A stretch of 6,185 bases of DNA from Clostridiales bacterium (lineage in GTDB: Bacteria; Bacillota; Clostridia; Oscillospirales; Acutalibacteraceae). The notes beneath the pieces are model-generated. The model had not been told where the DNA came from, searched no databases, and saw only the letters and a program-made list of their open reading frames with translations. The stretch is taken from NCBI GenBank assembly GCA_020860025.1, contig JAJBVC010000083.1, positions 1-6,185 on the forward strand, given 5' to 3'. Shown piece by piece: positions 1-5,420 of this stretch. The translations under genes were made by a program, and so were the position numbers. Numbering within the stretch: the first letter of the stretch is position 1; every line of letters starts with the position of its first letter.

Positions 1-688
1 TTTCAAATATATCCATATATTTTTTTACGTATGAAATATATTTTTCGTTATAAATATTTACGGCGGCGCTTTGTGTTAATGCCGGCAGAGTTTTGTGGAG
101 TGACGTAACAACAATATCACCGTTCGGAATTTCGGGCAGCCAGTTTGCAAATCCGAAATGAGCCCCGTGAGCAGCGTCGATTATAAGCGGAATATCGCAC
201 TTAATATTACTTACAATTCCCTCATATGTAGGTGAGGTAATAACAACTGCGCAGGCATTCGGATTTTGAGTAATTGCATTATCAATTTTTTCCTGTGAGA
301 TTTTTCCAAAACAGCCGAATTCGCTGTTAAATTCAGGCTCAATATATACAATATTTAATTCATTTATGTAGCAGGCATTATAAACCGATTTATGGCAGTT
401 TCTCGCAATTATTATTGTATCGCCTTTATTTGATACGGCACTGACAGCACTTAAAATACCGCAGGTAGAGCCATTGACAGAAATAATTGTATCGGCACTG
501 CGGTAAAGTTTTTTCAGCCTTTGCTGTAAATCGGCAAGTATTCCTTTAGGGGAGTGAAGATTATCAAAGCCGTCAATTTCTGTTATGTCAATATCGGAAC
601 AGGGAATATTAAAATCGGAATTTCTTTTATGACCCGGCATATGAAAAGGATAGCTTTCAAGTGCGTTTAACTTATCATTTAATTTCAA
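1..688 (-). CDS. Orn/Lys/Arg decarboxylase family PLP enzyme, N-terminal part (runs off left edge)
   Basis: The first 229 codons of a fold-type I PLP enzyme of the Orn/Lys/Arg decarboxylase (SpeA/YaaO-like) family; the 3' part lies outside the window. I translated it by hand. Visible family marks are HMPGHKR at residues 16-22, DITEIDGFDNLHSP soon after, SVNGSTCG (phosphate-side loop), SPTYEG, the cofactor aspartate in IDAAHGAHFG (Asp171, His174), and the Schiff-base lysine in SLHKTLPALTQSA (Lys199). The family decarboxylates basic amino acids toward polyamines, or has related roles in clostridia; the substrate cannot be read from this fragment. The start is a TTG: no in-frame ATG exists ahead of HMPGHK, and AAAGGAG lies 10 nt upstream. 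The start overlaps the end of the preceding membrane-protein gene by 14 nt, implying co-transcription and translational coupling. Confidence 0.9.
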   Translation of the reverse strand, partial: MKLNDKLNALESYPFHMPGHKRNSDFNIPCSDIDITEIDGFDNLHSPKGILADLQQRLKKLYRSADTIISVNGSTCGILSAVSAVSNKGDTIIIARNCHKSVYNACYINELNIVYIEPEFNSEFGCFGKISQEKIDNAITQNPNACAVVITSPTYEGIVSNIKCDIPLIIDAAHGAHFGFANWLPEIPNGDIVVTSLHKTLPALTQSAAVNIYNEKYISYVKKYMDIFE

Positions 689-1214
689 GTGTATTTTTCT
701 CCTTTTCAAACATAAATATTCCCAAAAGTATATAGCCTATAAAAATCGGCGCAAGTTCAATAATTGCCGTTTCTTTAAATATTAAAAGAGGTATTAAATC
801 ACCAATCAATACGACTGCGCTTACGGCAGCCAAAATATAATTTTTAGCCGATAAAAACAACGTAAAAACAGTTATTCCGGATACTGCCGAAAAAGTCAGC
901 GAGCCTATACAGTGAGCAATATACTGCGTTTTTAAACTGTAATCAAAATCACAAGTAATGGTTAAAATCATTCCAATTGCCGAAATTATCAGCAGCGGAA
1001 TATAATATCTTTTTCTTATTTTTTTATAGCCTACAGCAATTCCGTAAGCAAGAGCTATGTATGTTAGAATTCCCCATATTGCAAAAAGAAAAGGATGGGA
1101 GAGTCCTATTTTTGACATTGAGCCGTTGTTACCGCTGAATTCGCCGAAATGTCCATACCATAAAGAGTAAATAATTGCTATAGCACTAATGATTATGTAT
1201 AATGACTTTTTCAT
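675..1214 (-). CDS. Six-helix integral membrane protein, function unknown
   Basis: A 179-residue, very hydrophobic protein that I do not recognise. About six membrane segments can be seen, near residues 4-20, 42-62, 73-90, 100-122, 127-146 and 150-169, with a basic KKIRKRY loop after the second (inside by the positive-inside rule) and a charged tail, EKEKNTLEIK. Polar residues close to the membrane include WYGHFGEF near residues 19-26 and CDFDYSLKTQYIAH near 89-102, which hold the conserved-looking Asp and His. The ATG start is preceded by AGGTGA with a short spacer. It is the first gene of an apparent operon with the decarboxylase-family gene, whose start lies inside its last codons. A transport or accessory role for that enzyme is possible, but nothing in the sequence shows it. 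Confidence 0.8.
   Translation of the reverse strand: MKKSLYIIISAIAIIYSLWYGHFGEFSGNNGSMSKIGLSHPFLFAIWGILTYIALAYGIAVGYKKIRKRYYIPLLIISAIGMILTITCDFDYSLKTQYIAHCIGSLTFSAVSGITVFTLFLSAKNYILAAVSAVVLIGDLIPLLIFKETAIIELAPIFIGYILLGIFMFEKEKNTLEIK
699..705 (-). promoter_or_regulatory. Ribosome-binding site for the TTG-started decarboxylase
   Basis: AAAGGAG on the minus strand, 10 nt before TTG at 688-686. It lies inside the 3' end of the upstream membrane-protein gene. It decides the start, because the nearby out-of-frame ATG meets a stop after three codons. Confidence 0.7.
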
Positions 1215-1229
1215 AACTTCACCTAATAA

Positions 1230-1257
1230 ATTATAACATATCTGATTGACATTTCAA
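1230..1257 (-). promoter_or_regulatory. Promoter of the membrane protein-decarboxylase operon
   Basis: On the minus strand, TTGAAA (1257-1252), a 16-bp spacer, then TATAAT (1235-1230) preceded by TG one base away, forming an extended -10. The -10 hexamer ends only 15 nt before the ATG, so the predicted leader is about 9 nt and barely holds the AGGTGA ribosome-binding site. Confidence 0.7.
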
Positions 1258-1398
1258 GTTTGATGTGGTATTATTTCCTTACTGTTTTTAAAACGATTTA
1301 TGTAATATCTTTCTATTCATAGCTTATCAGTTTTATAAGTTACTCATAAATAGATATGGGTTGTCTGTATTTATTATAATGAATTTCTTTTTTATAAC
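1258..1398. other. AT-rich intergenic DNA with no gene
   Basis: No coding signal on either strand. It lies between the divergent operon promoter and the tRNA region, so it should hold the plus-strand tRNA promoter. A TATAAT box is present at 1375-1380, but I find no -35 at a good distance. The 12-mer GTATTTATTATA at 1367-1378 recurs at 1558-1569, upstream of the intact tRNA. Confidence 0.5.
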
Positions 1399-1433
1399 AT
1401 AAAGTTAATATGCGGAGGTGGCGGAATTGGCAG
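1399..1433 (+). repeat. 35-bp direct repeat, left copy
   Basis: Perfect copy of 1594-1628, offset by 195 bp. It covers 13 nt of tRNA leader (ATAAAGTTAATAT) and the first 22 nt of the tRNA-Leu sequence. Identity stops abruptly at 1433, where the GC-rich insert begins. Confidence 0.9.
1412..1433 (+). pseudogene. Truncated tRNA-Leu (5' 22 nt only)
   Basis: Identical to nucleotides 1-22 of the intact tRNA-Leu at 1607: acceptor 5' strand GCGGAGG, the first D-stem strand and most of the D loop. After position 22 the sequence changes to TTTTTAGCC and the anticodon arm, variable arm, T arm and 3' acceptor strand are all missing, so it cannot make a tRNA. It is either a remnant of a tandem tRNA-Leu gene or a duplication made by an insertion. 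Confidence 0.85.
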
Positions 1434-1479
1434 TTTTTAGCCAAGCGCCTCCGGTGGAGGATAAAGCGACGGCTAAAAA
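1434..1479 (+). repeat. Inverted repeat / stem-loop 1 of the insert
   Basis: TTTTTAGCC (1434-1442) pairs perfectly with GGCTAAAAA (1471-1479). Inside is a second hairpin, CCTCC (1448-1452), loop GGT, GGAGG (1456-1460). The outer arm begins exactly where tRNA identity ends, so it may mark the element end. Confidence 0.75.
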
Positions 1480-1485
1480 GGCGCA

Positions 1486-1531
1486 GCGGTCAAAATTTGC
1501 AGCGAAAGCGAAAACAAATTTTGGGCACCGC
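1486..1531 (+). repeat. Inverted repeat / stem-loop 2 of the insert
   Basis: GCGGT (1486-1490) and CAAAATTTG (1491-1499) pair with CAAATTTTG (1515-1523) and ACCGC (1527-1531). This gives a 14-bp stem with a 3-nt bulge (1524-1526). The 15-nt loop contains GCGAAAGC, which could form a small GNRA-type tetraloop in RNA. Confidence 0.75.
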
Positions 1532-1593
1532 AAGAGTCTCGCGGAGCGCGGCTGCTCGTATTTATTATAGGGATTTTAATTCAGTTACAATAT

Positions 1594-1628
1594 ATAAAGT
1601 TAATATGCGGAGGTGGCGGAATTGGCAG
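1594..1628 (+). repeat. 35-bp direct repeat, right copy
   Basis: Perfect match to 1399-1433. This copy belongs to the intact tRNA-Leu gene: 13 nt of leader plus tRNA nucleotides 1-22. Upstream similarity continues only patchily, including the shared GTATTTATTATA. Confidence 0.9.
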
Positions 1629-1693
1629 ACGCGCTAGATTCAGGTTCTAGTGAAAGCAATTTCATGTGGGTTCAAGTCCCATCCCCCGCACCA
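1607..1693 (+). tRNA. tRNA-Leu, anticodon CAG
   Basis: An 87-nt class II tRNA with genome-encoded CCA, decoding leucine CUG. Acceptor strand GCGGAGG (1607-1613) pairs with CCCCCGC (1683-1689), with discriminator A1690 followed by CCA. The D arm is GCG/CGC. The anticodon arm is CTAGA-TTCAGGT-TCTAG (1634-1650), with CAG at 1641-1643. The long variable arm, TGAAA...TTTCA, is typical of leucine tRNAs. The T arm is GTGGG-TTCAAGT-CCCAT. One A-C mismatch sits at acceptor pair 5-68; as I recall, E. coli tRNA-Leu(CAG) has the same mismatch. It is converged on by the tannase-like gene, with a shared terminator between them. I could not identify its promoter with confidence. Confidence 0.97.
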
Positions 1694-1730
1694 AAAAGAG
1701 CATTTGAGTTTTTACTCAAACGCTCTTTTT
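1693..1730. terminator. Bidirectional intrinsic terminator between tRNA-Leu and the lipoprotein gene
   Basis: AAAAAGAGC (1693-1701) and TTTGAGT (1703-1709) pair with ACTCAAA (1714-1720) and GCTCTTTTT (1722-1730) around a TTTT loop, with one A/C mismatch. The plus strand continues into further T residues. The minus strand also ends in a run of five T, so the structure can serve both convergent transcripts. Confidence 0.92.
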
Positions 1731-1772
1731 TTAATATTTTTTAATATTACTGATTTAGCGGTTAATTATCTC

Positions 1773-4043
1773 TTATTCCTTATCCGAAGTGAAAAGCTCG
1801 GATAATTCATCCTGATGTTCTTCAAACACCTTTAAAACATATTTATCAAAGTGTCTTGCGTCTTGTGTTGAACTGCCAAATTCATAAGTTTCCTGACCGT
1901 AATCTATAACATCAAATCCCGGAATAGCTTTGCTTGCACCGTTAGTTCTGTATGAAACAGCGTCAGCAAGTGAGAATGAAACTTCACCGTCATCCGAAAC
2001 ATTAACCCAGTCGGAAATATCTGTACCTGTCGCTTCTGTTGCAGTTCCGTTTTCTGTTTGTGCTTGAGCCTCGGCTTTGGTAATACTAACGGCACCGTCT
2101 ACATATTCGCCGTACATAGTGTCTACTGTAAGGGAAAGAGACTCTCCGAAGATTTCTGACGGAACGTGACCGCCGTCCCATTGCCATTCTATCGTAGCGT
2201 CAGTTCCTGCATTAAGCCAAGCAATTTGAAGATTAAGCGATGAAAACATTGACATATCGCCTTCTGAAGCACCCATCATAATTCTTGCCCATGTCGGATT
2301 TTCTGTTGTGTCAGCACCAATATAATTTAACGGGTCGTAGAGCGTTACCTGATTATTACCGTATTCGTCTCCATCCTCAATTTCGGCAATATCAGCTTCA
2401 TAAGCTTCAAGCATTTCTTCAAACGTGCTGTAATTGCTTGAATCAACACCACTGCCTGTACCTTGAGTAGTTCCTGCGTCAGGTGTTCCTACTTCGTCAC
2501 CCATACCCGAAGTTATATTGTTTACAGAATCGTCACTGTTGTCAATATCATCCGGGAGGTCGCCGCTCGGCATATCTCCGTCAGGAGCACCGTCAGGCAT
2601 ATCACCGTCAGCTATTTCGCCATCGGGAAGGTCACCGCTCGGTAATTCGCCGTCGGAAGCACCACCGGGTAAATCTCCGCCCATTTCGCTGTCACCGTCT
2701 GATGAGGACTTAGCATATCTTCCGTCTATGAAAGCCTGTACCTTATCTAAAGAAGTCATTGATGCAACATCATCATCGCTGAGCGCATTACCGTCAGAAT
2801 CAAACCAAGTCCAGCCGTCGGAATAATCAAGGTTATCAACATACCACTGCAAATTTGAAATAAATTCACTTAAATAAAGCGTCAGATATGTGCCGCCGTA
2901 ACCGTTTGTATCGGCATATTTTTCTTCATCATATTCAATAGTAAGCGCAACGGTATCATCCATATCTCCGTCACTGTCAAGGTCGAATCCGACCGAAGCT
3001 TCATCAACAGTAAGATTTTTTTCATTGATGTATGTCATATATTCCTCGGATAAATATTTTGCCACTTGCTTTTGAAAATCTGTATTAAAACTGTAGTCTG
3101 TGTCAAGATAATATTCAAATGCCATAGCCATATCCGCTTCTGCGAGTGACGTTATAGCTGAATATGCAACACAGCCCCATACTCCGTCGGAAATTTCGTA
3201 ATCCGTACCGTTTATAGTAACCGTGGTTGAATACGAGTCGTCGCTGTTTTTATAAACGCCGACAGCACCTTGTGCAATCTCATAATCGTAGTAAACCGAG
3301 TTATTTGACGTTGCCGCTACCATTGTGGCATGAGCACCGCCGCCTGAACCGCCTGTTGATACAAAATATTCTGTATTGCCGGGAAGATTTCCCAAAAGAA
3401 TATTGTATTTAACAAATCTTATAGCATTTTTTTGGTCAACAAGGCAATCGGGTGCGTCGCCTGTATAGTAGGTGTTTCCGTCCTCATCAGTTGCTGTTGA
3501 CTGCTTTCCTCGGTTACCGCAGGCAACATTTATATATCCGTTTTTGCAGTTGGAAGTGGAAGCAAGCTGATTTTCCTGGGCACTGTAGCCGGCTGCGCCT
3601 GTGTTAATTATAACCGGTGCTGTTGACGCTGTATAAACTTGACCGTTTTCCGAAGTAACGGCTGCATCATTATCAATAATGAGTACACCGTTTATTTCTT
3701 CAGAGTAATTATCGGCAGTTATGTCTGCAGTGCCGTCTCCGTCGGTATCAATTCCCGTTACGTATGCTCCGGGAACCGCAACAGACACACCTTGATAATC
3801 GGAAAGTTCGGGATTTGCCACAGCAGATACTATTGACATTACCCACGCATCGTCACTTGAACTGTAAGTCCATGTAAGTTCGGTGTTATTTGCAATGTTG
3901 AGAGTTGCTTCAATAGTTGATTTGTCTGTGCTGCCTGAAGTGCTTGAATTTCCGTTTGAGCTGTCGGTTTTGGCTGAACAGGCAGTAAAACCAACTCCCA
4001 GTGTGAGCGCCGTAATAACGGCTATGAATTTTTTAAAAGTCAT
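1773..4043 (-). CDS. Surface lipoprotein, tannase-type alpha/beta hydrolase with rearranged C-terminal modules
   Basis: A 756-residue exported lipoprotein. The signal peptide KKFIAVITALTLGVGFTAC has its lipobox Cys at 22, followed by a Ser/Thr/Asn-rich tether (23-43). Tannase-family marks in order are SVAVPGAYV (87-95), TAPVIINTGAAGY (141-153), GYINVACGNRGK (169-180), DCLVDQKNAIRFVKYN (199-214), the nucleophile elbow GGSGG with Ser233, SLAEADMAMAFEYY (299-312) and a lid-like region to about 440. Then come an acidic Pro/Asp/Gly linker (455-503), DPLNY (570-574), WARIMMGASEGDMS (585-598) and WDGGH with His626, and finally KAIPGFDVID...EFG...ARHF (705-732). By recalled comparison with L. plantarum tannase, the triad is Ser233-Glu594-His626. 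Lys705, Glu718 and Asp596 match the gallate contacts. Expected reaction: hydrolysis of galloyl esters outside the cell; a feruloyl-type or other esterase remains possible. Calcium-loop-like DxDxDG stretches occur near 99, 354 and 415. Unusual: Glu as catalytic acid, and the Lys/Glu segment placed after the His module. The start follows AGGAGG. Confidence 0.75.
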   Translation of the reverse strand: MTFKKFIAVITALTLGVGFTACSAKTDSSNGNSSTSGSTDKSTIEATLNIANNTELTWTYSSSDDAWVMSIVSAVANPELSDYQGVSVAVPGAYVTGIDTDGDGTADITADNYSEEINGVLIIDNDAAVTSENGQVYTASTAPVIINTGAAGYSAQENQLASTSNCKNGYINVACGNRGKQSTATDEDGNTYYTGDAPDCLVDQKNAIRFVKYNILLGNLPGNTEYFVSTGGSGGGAHATMVAATSNNSVYYDYEIAQGAVGVYKNSDDSYSTTVTINGTDYEISDGVWGCVAYSAITSLAEADMAMAFEYYLDTDYSFNTDFQKQVAKYLSEEYMTYINEKNLTVDEASVGFDLDSDGDMDDTVALTIEYDEEKYADTNGYGGTYLTLYLSEFISNLQWYVDNLDYSDGWTWFDSDGNALSDDDVASMTSLDKVQAFIDGRYAKSSSDGDSEMGGDLPGGASDGELPSGDLPDGEIADGDMPDGAPDGDMPSGDLPDDIDNSDDSVNNITSGMGDEVGTPDAGTTQGTGSGVDSSNYSTFEEMLEAYEADIAEIEDGDEYGNNQVTLYDPLNYIGADTTENPTWARIMMGASEGDMSMFSSLNLQIAWLNAGTDATIEWQWDGGHVPSEIFGESLSLTVDTMYGEYVDGAVSITKAEAQAQTENGTATEATGTDISDWVNVSDDGEVSFSLADAVSYRTNGASKAIPGFDVIDYGQETYEFGSSTQDARHFDKYVLKVFEEHQDELSELFTSDKE
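2535..2681 (-). repeat. Acidic Pro-Asp-Gly-rich repeat linker within the lipoprotein
   Basis: It encodes residues 455-503, a run of short degenerate units such as GDLPGGASDGELPSG, GDLPDGEIADG and GDMPDGAPDG, with periods of about 5-10 residues. At DNA level the plus strand shows recurring CCGTCAGG/CCGTCGG-type units. The composition (D, E, G, P, S; no aromatics) suggests a flexible, possibly calcium-binding, disordered linker. Confidence 0.8.
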
Positions 4044-4050
4044 AAATATT

Positions 4051-4086
4051 TCCTCCTATATTTACATTTTTTATAATATCATTATA
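4051..4086 (-). promoter_or_regulatory. RBS and possible promoter of the lipoprotein gene
   Basis: AGGAGGA (4057-4051) lies 7 nt before the ATG at 4043 and is a strong ribosome-binding site. A TATAAT at 4086-4081 could be a -10, but no good -35 is visible 16-18 bp upstream. No terminator hairpin separates this gene from the kinase 90 bp upstream, so read-through from the regulator operon is also possible. Confidence 0.45.
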
Positions 4087-4133
4087 TCCACAATATATAC
4101 CATAATGATTGAACTAATATTGAAATTTTAAAA

Positions 4134-5420
4134 TTATTTTTTTATTGGAATAATTACTGAAAATTCTATTTTACCATCATAGCATAAAACGCTGATTTTT
4201 CCTTTGTGAGCGGTGACAATCGCTTTTGCTATTGCAAGACCCAAACCGTAATGCTTTTCATTATCAATATTGTTTCTTGAATCGTCAACTCTGTAAAAAC
4301 GGTCAAAGAGTGATTCTCTTTGTTCAATAGGAATTTCATCACCGTCATTTATAACAGACAGCTTTATATTGGAATGTTGTTCTTTTAAAGCTATTGAAAT
4401 CTCTTTTCCGACGGTGCTGTGCTGTAATGCATTATCAATCAAAATTGTGACGAGCTGTTTTAGCTGAGTTGTGTTACCGAAAACATAAAGAGAATCGTCA
4501 ATATCTGTATTGAGTTTTATTTCTTTTTCAAAAGCAACGCTTTCAAGTGTTAATGCTTCTCCGTTTACCAAACGGCTGAGATCTACTGTTTCAAAATCAA
4601 CTGCCACATTTTCTGTTCTTGCAAGTTCAAGAAGCTGACCGACAAGTATTCCCATATGTTCATTTTCATAACGGACATTATCAAGCCACTTATTTTGCCC
4701 GATTTCACGTTCAAGCAGTTCTAAATTTGCGCTTACTACAGAAACGGGTGTTTTAAGCTCGTGACCGGCGTCGGAAATAAACTGCTTTTGTATTTTATAA
4801 CTTTTTTCAAGCGGTTTAACAATACATCTTGCAAGGTAAACGGCAATAAAGAAAATAAGAATAAGTGCAAGACTTCCGAAAATTAAGGTGTAACGAAAAA
4901 GTGTTGAAAAGCTTTCACTCATTAACGTGTTATCCATAAAAACAACAAGCGTATATGAATCCTTATCGTATGTAGAATACAGTAGATTTTCATTTGTTCC
5001 GTTTGATTTACCGCTGTCTGTTATGCTTTGAGCAAAAGAGGAGAGCGTTTCTTTACTGTAAATTTGCGACTGACCCGTATCAATCGCCAAAGCGTTGCCG
5101 TCATCATCAAGCGCAACCGAATAAAATGTTGTCAGCTGAAACGAAAGAGATTCCTCATCAGGAAAATGTTCCGGTTCATTTTCAGGCTCATTGGAAATTT
5201 TATCGTTAGAATCGTTTGGCTTTTCGTTTATATCGGGAATATCGGAGCCGGGCTGGCTTTCAAGAGAGAAGAGCGTTGCATATCGCTCCATTTTTTCATT
5301 GTTGCTTTTAGCGCCTTCTATATAGCTTGACGCAAAAATTATTGCAAGAGTACCTAAAAATATAACGGTCAGTACGAGCATAATTACGGCTACAATTCTG
5401 ATTCTTGTTTTCTTAAACAT
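4134..5420 (-). CDS. Membrane sensor histidine kinase
   Basis: A class I (OmpR-partner) sensor kinase of 428 residues from the chosen start. It has TM1 near 8-31, an extracytoplasmic sensor region (about 32-174) and TM2 near 176-196. The dimerisation/phosphoacceptor helix FISDAGHELKTPV carries His220. The catalytic ATPase domain shows the N box QLVTILIDNALQHS (Asn330), NDGDEIP, the F box LFDRFYRVD, and the G box YGLGLAIAKAI. All catalytic boxes look intact. The sensor region contains an acidic, Pro-rich stretch (55-91, rich in D, E, N and P) and no fold I recognise. Two ATGs are possible: the one at 5420 has GAGG at a 7-nt spacing, whereas the one at 5426 has it only 1 nt away, so 5420 is preferred. 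The gene overlaps the response regulator by 8 nt. It should autophosphorylate and pass phosphate to the regulator's Asp51. Confidence 0.95.
   Translation of the reverse strand: MFKKTRIRIVAVIMLVLTVIFLGTLAIIFASSYIEGAKSNNEKMERYATLFSLESQPGSDIPDINEKPNDSNDKISNEPENEPEHFPDEESLSFQLTTFYSVALDDDGNALAIDTGQSQIYSKETLSSFAQSITDSGKSNGTNENLLYSTYDKDSYTLVVFMDNTLMSESFSTLFRYTLIFGSLALILIFFIAVYLARCIVKPLEKSYKIQKQFISDAGHELKTPVSVVSANLELLEREIGQNKWLDNVRYENEHMGILVGQLLELARTENVAVDFETVDLSRLVNGEALTLESVAFEKEIKLNTDIDDSLYVFGNTTQLKQLVTILIDNALQHSTVGKEISIALKEQHSNIKLSVINDGDEIPIEQRESLFDRFYRVDDSRNNIDNEKHYGLGLAIAKAIVTAHKGKISVLCYDGKIEFSVIIPIKK

Larger units (their letters stand above)
1434..1557 (+). other. GC-rich, hairpin-rich insert between tRNA-Leu copies (candidate small repeat element)
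   Basis: About 124 bp, clearly richer in GC than the flanks. It is bounded on the left by the sharp end of the tRNA fragment and on the right by AT-rich DNA resembling the region upstream of the left copy. It contains three stem-loops in a row: 1434-1479, 1486-1531 and 1540-1550 (CGCG-GAG-CGCG). No transposase, no ribosome-binding site and no credible protein are present: the open frame crossing it reads through the tRNA and is extremely Arg/Lys-rich. Dense palindromes, small size and lack of coding fit a REP/MITE-like non-autonomous element or a structured RNA. The right boundary is approximate. I cannot name a known family. Confidence 0.55.

Noticed and set aside
1486..1531. Hairpin 2 of the insert as an intrinsic terminator
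   Set aside because: The long stem is followed by GC-rich sequence with no T-run, so it does not fit an intrinsic terminator on the plus strand. Nor does the minus strand have one after the stem.
1399..1628. A CRISPR array
   Set aside because: Only two repeat copies, one of them inside a functional tRNA gene, and a spacer far too long and palindromic.
1410..1637. A 75-residue plus-strand open frame (MRRWRNWQ...) spanning the insert
   Set aside because: It begins and ends in tRNA sequence (both copies give MRRWRNWQ), is extremely Arg/Lys-rich, reads through perfect hairpins and has no good ribosome-binding site. It is a chance frame through structured non-coding DNA.
1607..1693. A-C mismatch at acceptor position 5-68 as a sign of a decaying tRNA
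   Set aside because: E. coli tRNA-Leu(CAG), as I recall it, has the same mismatch, and every other helix and the CCA end are intact, so it is taken as functional.
2518..2826. A 102-residue plus-strand frame with collagen-like Ser-Pro-Gly repeats
   Set aside because: It is the antisense reading of the lipoprotein's Pro-Asp-Gly linker; the periodicity is inherited from the real gene.
4044..4133. Terminator between the kinase and the lipoprotein gene
   Set aside because: Only weak AT palindromes (AAATTTTAAAATT type) occur, with no GC-containing stem followed by T residues.
4994..5330. Plus-strand open frames of 71 and 100 codons opposite the kinase
   Set aside because: They lie antisense to a well-supported histidine kinase and show no domain, start signal or sensible composition.
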